DNA of 5,523 nucleotides from Bacilli bacterium (GTDB lineage Bacteria; Bacillota_I; Bacilli_A; RF39; UBA660). The first letter of the stretch is position 1; each line of letters opens with the position of its first letter. Shown here in pieces: positions 1-5,523 of this stretch. The position numbers and the translations under genes are program-made. The stretch is taken from the NCBI GenBank assembly GCA_024683115.1, contig JAIKYM010000069.1, positions 1 through 5,523 of the forward strand. Reading direction: 5' to 3'. The notes below the pieces were generated by a model. The model saw nothing but the letters and a program-made list of their open reading frames with translations, was not told where the DNA came from and searched no databases.

Positions 1-126
1 TACTCTCTCAGGATTTAAGAAACGCTCAAATATCAAATTATATTTAATAGGATCTAATGAAGTAATACCTAAAGAATATGCAACTAAAGAACCAACTGCA
101 GAACCTCTTCCAGCTCCTACAAATAT
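1..126 (-). repeat. Inverted copy of an internal dnaE segment (left arm of a foldback)
   Basis: Every base from 1 to 126 is the reverse complement of 477 down to 352, so base i pairs with base 478-i. Identity stops at 127, where C stands in place of the expected T. The arm is still perfect at the window edge, so its true length may exceed 126 bases. Read on the minus strand it encodes the same DnaE palm segment as the other copy, including the [11 protein letters not shown] motif; read on the plus strand it has stops in the dnaE frame at 16, 55, 58, 70 and 85. There is no gene of its own here. The likeliest explanation is a chimeric sequence end (multiple displacement amplification foldback, template switch or assembly error), because it interrupts an essential gene and two diverged genomic copies would not be expected to be identical. 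Confidence 0.95.
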
Positions 127-2385
127 CCTAAGAATAAAAGATATATTCCTCATTATGATGAAACTATATCTGATTCAAAAGAGTATTTAATTACTCTAGC
201 TAATAAAGGTTTAAAGAAAAGATTAAATGATAATGTTACAAAAGAATATCAAGATAGATTAGATTATGAATTAAAAGTTATAACTGATATGGGATTTGTA
301 GATTATTTCTTAATAGTATTTGATTATGTTAGATATGCTAAGAAGAATAGAATATTTGTAGGAGCTGGAAGAGGTTCTGCAGTTGGTTCTTTAGTTGCAT
401 ATTCTTTAGGTATTACTTCATTAGATCCTATTAAATATAATTTGATATTTGAGCGTTTCTTAAATCCTGAGAGAGTAACAATGCCAGATATTGATATTGA
501 TTTTGATGCTGATAGACGTGATGAAGTAATTGAATATGTAAGAAGTAAATATGGTGAAAAAAGAGTAGCTCATATTGTTACATATGGTACATTTGCATCT
601 CGTGAAGCAATTAGGGCAATTGCTAAAATTAATAATGTATCTGATGATATGTTAGCTAATATTTTACCTTATATAGATAAGGATCCTAAGAAGAAATTAA
701 GTAGTAATTTAGATGATAAATTAAAAATAGTATTACAAGAGTATTCTCAATTAAATAAAGTATTCCATGAAGCAGAAGTTATAGAAGGAATTAAGAAACA
801 TATTGGTATACATGCAGCAGGTGTAGTTATTTCATCATGTGATTTAAGTGATGTTATTCCTTTAACTTACAATGGACAAGAGTATTTAACTGGTTATACT
901 ATGAATGAACTAGAAGAATTAGGTCTATTAAAAATGGACTTCTTATCTATTAAGAACTTAACTATTATTTCTAATGTATTGGATGATATAGAAAAAGATA
1001 CAGGTAAAAGATTAGATTTAGATAAAGTAAATTTAAATGATAATAAGATATATGAATTATTCTCAAGAGCAGATACAGTAGGAGTATTCCAATTTGAATC
1101 TGTTGGTATGAAAAACTTCTTAAAGAAATTAAAACCTAAGGAATTTAAAGATTTAATAATGGCTATAGCTATCTATAGACCAGGTCCAATGGATCAAATA
1201 GATACATATATCAAAAGACATGCTGGAGCTAAAATTGATTATCCAGATGATAGTTTAAAAGATATCTTAGAAGATACATATGGTATCATGATATACCAAG
1301 AGCAAGTCATGCAAATCTTAGTTAAGATGGGTGGATTTACTTTTGGCGAAGCTGATATGGTAAGACGTGCTATAAGTAAGAAGAAATTAAAACTTATAGA
1401 AGAAGCTAAAGATAAGTTTATAGATAATTCTATTAAAAATGGATATACAAAAGAGAAAGCTAATGAAGTATATGAACTTATTGTTAAGTTTGCTGACTAT
1501 GGATTTAATAAATCACATTCTGTAGCATATTCATTTATTGCATATCAAATGGCTTATCTTAAAGTTCATTTCCCTGAATATTATTATATTAATCTACTTA
1601 ATAATAATATTGGTGGTGAAGCTAAAACTAAAGAGTATATAGATGAGATTAAAAGAAGTGGTTTAAGTGTATTAAAACCAGATATTAATAAGTCTAATAA
1701 AACATATGTTAAAGAAGAAAAAGGTATTAGATTACCTCTAAGATGTATTAAAGGTGTAGGTAATGTAGCAGCTGATAATATTATTAAGATTAGAGGAGAT
1801 AAACCTTTTGCTGATATATTTGATTTTCTTGCTAGAGTTAAGAAAAATGATGTTAATAAAAAGGTATTAGATATCTTAATAGATGCTGGTGTATTTGATT
1901 CATTTGGATATAATCATAGTACTTTAAAATATAATATGGATACTTTATTAAACTATGCGGATTTAATCAGCGATTTAGATGAATCTTTAGTATCTAAACC
2001 CGAAATAATTGAAATAGATGAATCATCTAAAGAAGTACTAATGAAGATAGAAAAAGAATTATTTGGTTTTTATATTTCTTCTCATCCATCTTCAAAATAT
2101 CCAGATATGTTTAAGTTAATAGATATAACTAATTCATTTAATAAAAGAGTTAAAGGTGTATATTTAGTTGAAAAGATTAGTATGATTAAAACTAAGAATA
2201 ATGATGATATGTGTTTCTTAACTTTATCAGATGAAACAAGTACAGGTGACTTTGTTATATTCCCAAAAAAAATAAATCTAGTGACTGATTTAGAAGTTGG
2301 TGATATAATTGAAATAGAAGGTATGGTTGAAAGACGACTAGATAAATATCAAATAGTTGTTGATAAACTAGTTAAGTTAAAGTAA
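127..2385 (+). CDS. dnaE: DNA polymerase III subunit alpha, DnaE type, 5' truncated
   Basis: Replicative DNA polymerase III alpha subunit, which adds dNTPs to the primer 3' end in the cytoplasmic replisome. The frame is open from 127 (residue 1 here), well before the ATG at 289, and the added residues ([15 protein letters not shown], then the RLDYEL stretch) match the conserved DnaE region ahead of MGF, so 289 is not the start. Visible in order: [11 protein letters not shown] (79-89), PDIDIDF with catalytic aspartates (120-126), HAAGVVIS (from 229), LLKMDFL with the third catalytic Asp (271), GVFQFES (from 319), YRPGPM (350), YGFNKSHS (458-465), helix-hairpin-helix IKGVG (541-545), [10 protein letters not shown] (from 645) and a C-terminal OB fold (about 676-752). 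The N-terminal PHP domain, roughly 280 residues, is missing: it lies beyond the foldback junction at 126/127. The order of motifs, with no inserted exonuclease, indicates DnaE rather than PolC. Stop TAA. Confidence 0.96.
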   Translation, partial: PKNKRYIPHYDETISDSKEYLITLANKGLKKRLNDNVTKEYQDRLDYELKVITDMGFVDYFLIVFDYVRYAKKNRIFVGAGRGSAVGSLVAYSLGITSLDPIKYNLIFERFLNPERVTMPDIDIDFDADRRDEVIEYVRSKYGEKRVAHIVTYGTFASREAIRAIAKINNVSDDMLANILPYIDKDPKKKLSSNLDDKLKIVLQEYSQLNKVFHEAEVIEGIKKHIGIHAAGVVISSCDLSDVIPLTYNGQEYLTGYTMNELEELGLLKMDFLSIKNLTIISNVLDDIEKDTGKRLDLDKVNLNDNKIYELFSRADTVGVFQFESVGMKNFLKKLKPKEFKDLIMAIAIYRPGPMDQIDTYIKRHAGAKIDYPDDSLKDILEDTYGIMIYQEQVMQILVKMGGFTFGEADMVRRAISKKKLKLIEEAKDKFIDNSIKNGYTKEKANEVYELIVKFADYGFNKSHSVAYSFIAYQMAYLKVHFPEYYYINLLNNNIGGEAKTKEYIDEIKRSGLSVLKPDINKSNKTYVKEEKGIRLPLRCIKGVGNVAADNIIKIRGDKPFADIFDFLARVKKNDVNKKVLDILIDAGVFDSFGYNHSTLKYNMDTLLNYADLISDLDESLVSKPEIIEIDESSKEVLMKIEKELFGFYISSHPSSKYPDMFKLIDITNSFNKRVKGVYLVEKISMIKTKNNDDMCFLTLSDETSTGDFVIFPKKINLVTDLEVGDIIEIEGMVERRLDKYQIVVDKLVKLK
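352..477 (+). repeat. Right arm of the dnaE inverted repeat (native copy)
   Basis: This stretch is in frame within dnaE and encodes the conserved GAGRGS to NPER region just before the catalytic PDIDIDF motif, so it is the native copy. Its exact reverse complement sits at 1-126. The two arms are separated by 225 bases (127-351) that appear once. There are no flanking target-site duplications, transposase remnants or terminal motifs that would suggest a mobile element. Confidence 0.95.
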
Positions 2386-2386
2386 A

Positions 2387-2394
2387 AAGGGTGA
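2387..2394 (+). promoter_or_regulatory. Ribosome binding site for the membrane protein gene
   Basis: AAGGGTGA lies directly after the dnaE stop and five bases before the ATG at 2400. It decides the start: the GTG at 2391, which would add three residues, is inside this Shine-Dalgarno sequence and cannot have a site of its own at normal spacing. Confidence 0.8.
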
Positions 2395-2399
2395 TTTAT

Positions 2400-3209
2400 A
2401 TGATAGATGTAATTAAAAAATATGTACCACATTCAATAAATGTAGGATTCTTATTATCATTAGTGATGATATTATTCTTTAGATCATCTCCATCTGTAAT
2501 GTTGTTCTGTTTATTAGCAGTAATATTCTTTTTAAGCTATGTTGGAGAAATAATATATTTCATAGTTCAAGCGCGTGAACAAGATGTAGTTGAAAAGCCA
2601 CATATAACATATCCACTTATGGTTCTATTCGGTTTATATTACATTCCATGTTTTAGTGTTAAAAAGATGGAACAAGATGAAGAATATAAAGTTAAGAATT
2701 TTATATATTTAGCTTTATCTTTAATATTAACTGTTTTAGTAGTTATTATGCTATTTGTTAATAAAGCACAACAATCTGCTTTAAAAGTAGAAGTAATTAA
2801 TATTGAAAAAGATATTTCATTTAAACTTCCAGAGGATTTCCAACAACAAAGAGCACAAGAATTTGATTACTTATATACAAGTGGAAAGAATTATGTAGGT
2901 GTTAATATTATTCGTAGATCTATGGATGCTAAAGCAAGTTTAGACTATCAAAAAGAAGAATTATTAAATTCACTTAAGAATTCTAAAATACTAGATAAGA
3001 AAGATACTAATGATGGATATAAAGTAACATCATCTTATACAATTGAAGGAACTACAAATAATAATGTATTTATATATGTTATTTCAGTTATCTATTCAGT
3101 TGATAGTAGAAAACCAATTATTAAAGTTACTGAAAGTTGTTTAAAGAGAGATTATGATGCAAATAAAACAACATTCAAGAAAATAATTCAATCATTTAAA
3201 TATTTGTAA
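2400..3209 (+). CDS. Uncharacterised membrane protein with four N-terminal helices and a C-terminal soluble domain (269 aa)
   Basis: I do not recognise this protein. Visible are four hydrophobic segments, roughly residues 12-27, 32-56, 71-84 and 101-120, followed by a polar domain (121-269) that is probably outside the membrane if all four helices span it. That domain begins with a strand-like stretch and the pattern ISFKLPEDF (139-147), and ends with TTFKKIIQSFKYL, an order reminiscent of PsbP/DUF1795-like alpha-beta domains; this is only a resemblance by eye. There is no signal peptide cleavage site, lipobox or catalytic motif. The gene starts 14 bases after the dnaE stop with a good Shine-Dalgarno and no promoter between, so it is probably co-transcribed with dnaE; a terminator follows its stop (TAA). 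Base composition matches the neighbours. The link to dnaE may be only transcriptional. The gene is confident, the function unknown. Confidence 0.88.
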   Translation: MIDVIKKYVPHSINVGFLLSLVMILFFRSSPSVMLFCLLAVIFFLSYVGEIIYFIVQAREQDVVEKPHITYPLMVLFGLYYIPCFSVKKMEQDEEYKVKNFIYLALSLILTVLVVIMLFVNKAQQSALKVEVINIEKDISFKLPEDFQQQRAQEFDYLYTSGKNYVGVNIIRRSMDAKASLDYQKEELLNSLKNSKILDKKDTNDGYKVTSSYTIEGTTNNNVFIYVISVIYSVDSRKPIIKVTESCLKRDYDANKTTFKKIIQSFKYL

Positions 3210-3234
3210 AAAAGAGATATTAATCTCTTTTTTT
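3208..3234 (+). terminator. Intrinsic terminator after the dnaE operon
   Basis: The hairpin has GAGAT (3214-3218) pairing with ATCTC (3223-3227) around an ATTA loop. It is lengthened by an A-tract (3208-3213) pairing with the T-tract (3228-3233). The T run on the 3' side makes it a rho-independent terminator. The A/T flanks would let it work on both strands, although no minus-strand gene needs it. It overlaps the last two bases of the preceding stop codon if the A-U pairs are counted. Confidence 0.82.
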
Positions 3235-3235
3235 A

Positions 3236-3244
3236 TGTTATAAT
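3236..3244 (+). promoter_or_regulatory. Extended -10 promoter for tmk
   Basis: TGTTATAAT is a perfect TATAAT hexamer (3239-3244) with the extended -10 TG one base upstream. The -35 position for a 17-base spacer (3216-3221, GATATT) falls in the terminator hairpin and does not resemble TTGACA, so the extended -10 would have to carry recognition by the housekeeping sigma factor. The expected transcript start is near 3251, giving a leader of about 19 bases with the Shine-Dalgarno AGGAGG at 3260-3265. Confidence 0.68.
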
Positions 3245-3269
3245 TTTTATATAAGTTACAGGAGGATAT

Positions 3270-3953
3270 ATGGAATACAACTTAGGAAAAACAAATGATA
3301 GACTTATCGTAGTAGAAGGAGCTTGTGATGGAATTGGTAAATCAACTCAATTTCAAACTTTATGTGATCATTTAAAACAAGATGGTAAAGAAATAGTTAA
3401 TCATCATTTCCCATCTTATGGAACTATTCAAGGAGCACCAGTTGAAGAATATTTAAAAGGTAATTATGGAAAACCAAGTGAATTATCTCCATATTTTGTT
3501 AATAGTTTATATGCAATGGATCGTGCAGTAACTTGGAATACTATTTTAAAACCTCAATATGAAGAAGGAAAAACAATTGTATTAGATAGATATACAACTT
3601 CAAGTTTAATATATCAATCTGCATTAATTAAGAATTTAGAAGATAGAAGAGATTTTATCGATTATGTAGTTGATTTTGAATATAACAAATTAGGTATTAA
3701 AGCACCTGATAAAGTTATCTTCTTACATGCGCCATTTGAATTAGTTACTGAAATGAGAAATGCTAGAAAACAAAATGATGGTGTTCAAAATGATATTCAT
3801 GAAAGAGATTTAGACTTTATGAAAAAAGTATATTACAATGCAATGTTTATAGCTGATTATTTAAATTGGGAACAAGTTCAATGTGATGATGCTAATAAAC
3901 TAAAATCAATTGAAGAAATTCATGAAGATGTTTATAGAAGAGTTAGAAAATAG
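3270..3953 (+). CDS. tmk: Thymidylate kinase (dTMP kinase), variant P-loop family
   Basis: Phosphorylates dTMP to dTDP with ATP, an essential cytoplasmic step of dTTP synthesis. Visible in 227 residues: N-terminal strand RLIVVEG, P-loop EGACDGIGKST (16-26), HFPSYG (46-51) where classical bacterial Tmk has a REPGGT motif, a conserved LYAMDRAVTW segment (80-89), the DRYTTSS motif (106-112) with the catalytic-site Asp-Arg, a DFEYNKLG segment (135-142), and a basic LID-like region (163-179). The length is close to the usual 200-230. The overall pattern matches the thymidylate kinase variant I know from Clostridia-like genomes rather than the E. coli type. The P-loop is one residue longer than EGxDGxGKST but still fits [AG]x4GK[ST] with Ala first. 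ATG at 3270 has AGGAGG four bases upstream and its own promoter; terminators lie on both sides, so it is probably monocistronic. The gene ends in TAG. Confidence 0.92.
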   Translation: MEYNLGKTNDRLIVVEGACDGIGKSTQFQTLCDHLKQDGKEIVNHHFPSYGTIQGAPVEEYLKGNYGKPSELSPYFVNSLYAMDRAVTWNTILKPQYEEGKTIVLDRYTTSSLIYQSALIKNLEDRRDFIDYVVDFEYNKLGIKAPDKVIFLHAPFELVTEMRNARKQNDGVQNDIHERDLDFMKKVYYNAMFIADYLNWEQVQCDDANKLKSIEEIHEDVYRRVRK

Positions 3954-3959
3954 TAATTG

Positions 3960-3984
3960 AAAGTAGTTATTTAACTACTTTTTT
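3960..3984 (+). terminator. Intrinsic terminator after tmk
   Basis: GTAGTT (3963-3968) pairs with AACTAC (3973-3978) around an ATTT loop. Flanking A residues (3960-3962) pair with the first bases of a six-T tract (3979-3984). It starts seven bases after the tmk stop and is a clear rho-independent terminator. Confidence 0.85.
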
Positions 3985-3992
3985 ATTTCTTA

Positions 3993-4001
3993 TGTTATAA
4001 T
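3993..4001 (+). promoter_or_regulatory. Extended -10 promoter for ffh
   Basis: TGTTATAAT again gives a perfect TATAAT (3996-4001) with the extended -10 TG. It shares the longer string TATGTTATAAT with the tmk promoter. The nearest -35-like hexamer, TTAACT at 3971-3976, would need a 19-base spacer and lies in the terminator stem, so a real -35 is doubtful. The predicted start near 4008 leaves a leader of only about 11 bases. Confidence 0.65.
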
Positions 4002-4007
4002 GAATAC

Positions 4008-4013
4008 AGGTGA
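4008..4013 (+). promoter_or_regulatory. Ribosome binding site that fixes the ffh start
   Basis: AGGTGA lies five bases before the ATG at 4019. The upstream in-frame GTG at 4010 is part of this Shine-Dalgarno sequence and would add only MIN. The family begins with MF followed by a DRL motif, which agrees with the ATG at 4019. Confidence 0.82.
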
Positions 4014-4018
4014 TAAAT

Positions 4019-5326
4019 ATGTTTGAATATTTAGGAGATAGATTAAGTAATGCTATTAAAAATATAAAAGGTATGGGTAGAATAACTGAAGATAATATTA
4101 ATGAAGCAGTTAGAGAAATTAGAATGGCCTTACTTGAAGCAGACGTCAACTATGAGGTTGCTAAAGAATTTACTAAAAATGTTAAAGAAAAAGCATTAGG
4201 TATGGATGTTGGTAAAAACTTGAAACCTGATGAAGTATTTATAAAATTAGTTAAAGATGAATTAGTAGAATTATTAGGTGGAGATTATGTTCCACTTGAA
4301 ACTGAAAAGAATCCAACAATCATCATGATGGTAGGTCTTCAAGGTTCAGGTAAAACTACTACAGCAGGTAAGATAGCTAATTTAGTTAGAAAAAAATACA
4401 AAAAGAATCCTTTATTAGTTGCATGCGATATTTATAGACCAGCAGCTATAGATCAATTAAAAGATATAGGTAAACAATTAGGTATAACTGTTTATGAAGA
4501 AGGTAAAAAAGATCCTCAAGAAATAGTTAATAATGCTTTAGAATATGCTAAAGAAAATCATCATAACTATATTATTATAGATACTGCAGGTAGATTACAT
4601 ATTGATGATAATCTAATGGATGAATTAAAAGGTATTCAAGATAACTTTAATCCAAATGAAGTATTATTAGTATTAGATTCAATGATGGGTCAAGATGCTA
4701 TTAATGTTATAAATGGATTTAATGATAAATTAAATTTAACAGGTGCAATTTTAACTAAGATGGATGGAGACACTAAGGGTGGTGTAGCTTTATCTGTAAG
4801 ACATTTAACTAATGTACCTATTAAGTTTGTAGGTAATTCAGAAAAACTAGATGGTATTAGTGAATTCTATCCAGAAAGAATGGCAGAACGTATCTTAGAT
4901 ATGGGTGATATTTTATCAATAGCTGAAAAAGTTGAAGGTGTTATTGATGAAAATGATGCTAAAGATTTAGAGAAAAAAATGAAATCTGGTAAATATGATT
5001 TAGAAGATTTCTTAGCTAATATGAAACAAATTAAAAAGCTTGGACCTCTAGAAAACATTTTAAAGATGTTACCAGGTGCAAGAAATATGGGATTAAATAA
5101 TGTTAATATTGATCCAAAAGATATGGCTCATATCGAAGCAATAGTTTTATCTATGACTCCATATGAAAGAAGACATCCAGAAGTATTAAAGGCAACTAGA
5201 AAACAAAGAATAGCATCAGGGTCAGGTAGATCTGTTGAAGAAGTTAATAGATTATTAAAGCAATTTGAACAAATGAAAACTATGATGAAACAAATGGCTT
5301 CTGGTAATTTTAAAATGCCATTTTAG
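4019..5326 (+). CDS. ffh: Signal recognition particle protein Ffh (SRP54 GTPase)
   Basis: GTPase that binds the 4.5S/6S SRP RNA and the signal sequences of nascent proteins, and docks with FtsY to deliver ribosomes to the Sec translocon. The 435 residues are complete and near the usual 430-450. The N domain (about 1-95) opens MFEYLGDRL and contains the ALLEADV motif (38-44). The G domain has G1 GLQGSGKTT (106-114), CDIYRPAAIDQL (136-147), DTAGR (188-192), TKMDGD (246-251) and GNSEKLD (272-278). The M domain (about 325-430) holds the signal-binding finger-loop region LGPLENILKMLPG (341-353) and the SRP RNA-binding RKQRIASGSGRS (394-405). The tail is short, ending in MASGNFKMPF, with only a modest Met-rich stretch. 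It has its own promoter just upstream. A membrane protein gene follows after seven bases. No ylxM lies upstream and rpsP is not the next gene, unlike many Firmicutes. Stop TAG. Confidence 0.97.
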   Translation: MFEYLGDRLSNAIKNIKGMGRITEDNINEAVREIRMALLEADVNYEVAKEFTKNVKEKALGMDVGKNLKPDEVFIKLVKDELVELLGGDYVPLETEKNPTIIMMVGLQGSGKTTTAGKIANLVRKKYKKNPLLVACDIYRPAAIDQLKDIGKQLGITVYEEGKKDPQEIVNNALEYAKENHHNYIIIDTAGRLHIDDNLMDELKGIQDNFNPNEVLLVLDSMMGQDAINVINGFNDKLNLTGAILTKMDGDTKGGVALSVRHLTNVPIKFVGNSEKLDGISEFYPERMAERILDMGDILSIAEKVEGVIDENDAKDLEKKMKSGKYDLEDFLANMKQIKKLGPLENILKMLPGARNMGLNNVNIDPKDMAHIEAIVLSMTPYERRHPEVLKATRKQRIASGSGRSVEEVNRLLKQFEQMKTMMKQMASGNFKMPF

Positions 5327-5333
5327 GTGATGT

Positions 5334-5523
5334 ATGAAAAATGTTAAATATATAGTATTTGGTATATTTATTTGTTTATTATTACTATTTATTTTATCAG
5401 GAGTTCTTTCTCATTTTTATCGTAATTCTACTATTCATATGAAGGAATATGATAACTATGAAGAGAGTATAGAATTATTATCTAATAAAATAAATAAGGT
5501 AAAAGATGATGATTGTAAGATAG
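5334..5523 (+). CDS. Unrecognised membrane-anchored protein, N-terminal part only
   Basis: The frame is open from ATG at 5334 to the window edge, giving 63 complete codons, and the gene is cut there. The first residues, MKNVKYIVFG, lead into a hydrophobic stretch at about 6-27, followed by a charged region rich in Lys, Glu and Asp (about 36-63). This looks like a signal anchor or uncleaved signal peptide with an extracytoplasmic domain; no lipobox cysteine is placed for a lipoprotein. The gene begins seven bases after the ffh stop. Its Shine-Dalgarno AGGTGA (5325-5330) overlaps that stop and leaves only three bases to the ATG, which is short; translational coupling to ffh is likely. Too little is visible to name a family. 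Confidence 0.7.
   Translation, partial: MKNVKYIVFGIFICLLLLFILSGVLSHFYRNSTIHMKEYDNYEESIELLSNKINKVKDDDCKI

Noticed and set aside
1..477. Mobile element or phase-variable invertible segment
   Set aside because: There is no transposase, recombinase, target duplication or recombination site, and the arms are internal coding sequence of an essential gene. A technical foldback explains it more simply.
289..2385. dnaE start at the ATG at 289
   Set aside because: The ATG codes for the Met of the conserved MGF motif inside DnaE. Conserved DnaE sequence continues upstream in frame, and no ribosome-binding site precedes it.
2391..2399. GTG start for the membrane protein gene
   Set aside because: The GTG is part of the Shine-Dalgarno AAGGGTGA. 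The ATG at 2400 has correct spacing.
3245..3269. Riboswitch or structured leader before tmk
   Set aside because: The leader is about 20 bases, too short for any known riboswitch, and no hairpin other than the terminator is visible.
4010..4018. GTG start for ffh
   Set aside because: The GTG is inside the AGGTGA ribosome-binding site. Ffh proteins begin MF, which matches the ATG at 4019.
3967..4149. Minus-strand 60-residue reading frame
   Set aside because: It runs antisense over the start of ffh and across the terminator and promoter, has no convincing ribosome-binding site and resembles no family. Its hydrophobic look comes from the reverse complement of ffh codons.
4867..5058. Minus-strand 63-residue reading frame
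   Set aside because: It lies wholly antisense to the conserved Ffh G/M-domain coding sequence and is a composition shadow.
127..5523. UGA-as-tryptophan genetic code (Mollicutes-like)
   Set aside because: No in-frame TGA codons occur in the genes, and the two Trp codons seen in tmk are TGG. The absence of TGA stops in four genes is not enough evidence in an A+T-rich genome.

Overview
The window comes from a very A+T-rich bacterial genome with Firmicutes-type housekeeping genes: strong AGG/GGTGA ribosome-binding sites, short A/U-rich intrinsic terminators, TATAAT promoters and closely packed co-directional genes. The thymidylate kinase variant and the protein sequences suggest an uncultured low-GC Firmicutes lineage (Clostridia, Erysipelotrichales-like or RF39/Mollicutes-like Bacilli). 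That placement is an inference, because no rRNA is present. The four stop codons seen are TAA, TAA, TAG and TAG, and both Trp codons noticed (in tmk) are TGG. Nothing points to UGA recoding, but the sample is too small to exclude it.

Layout, all genes on the + strand. (1) Bases 1-126 are a perfect reverse complement of bases 352-477, that is, of an internal part of dnaE. This foldback most likely marks a chimeric or misassembled sequence end. It replaces the 5' part of dnaE. (2) 127-2385 is the remaining DNA polymerase III alpha subunit (dnaE), about 752 residues without its N-terminal PHP domain. (3) 2400-3209 encodes an unrecognised four-helix membrane protein with a C-terminal soluble domain, 14 nt after dnaE and probably co-transcribed with it. 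(4) An intrinsic terminator is followed at once by an extended -10 promoter. (5) 3270-3953 is thymidylate kinase (tmk), of the variant family with an EGACDGIGKST P-loop. (6) A second terminator and extended -10 promoter share the 11-base core TATGTTATAAT with the first. (7) 4019-5326 is the signal recognition particle GTPase Ffh, complete. (8) 5334 to the window end is the start of a small membrane-anchored protein, cut by the window edge.

The genes cover replication (DnaE), dTTP supply (Tmk) and membrane protein targeting (Ffh), with two unrecognised membrane proteins trailing dnaE and ffh. There are at least three transcription units: dnaE-orf269, tmk, and ffh-orf. I see no mobile element, CRISPR array, tRNA, rRNA or riboswitch, and no convincing new biological system. 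The most notable signal is the inverted duplication at the left end, which looks technical. The short promoter-to-start distance of ffh and the Tmk P-loop variant are secondary points of interest.
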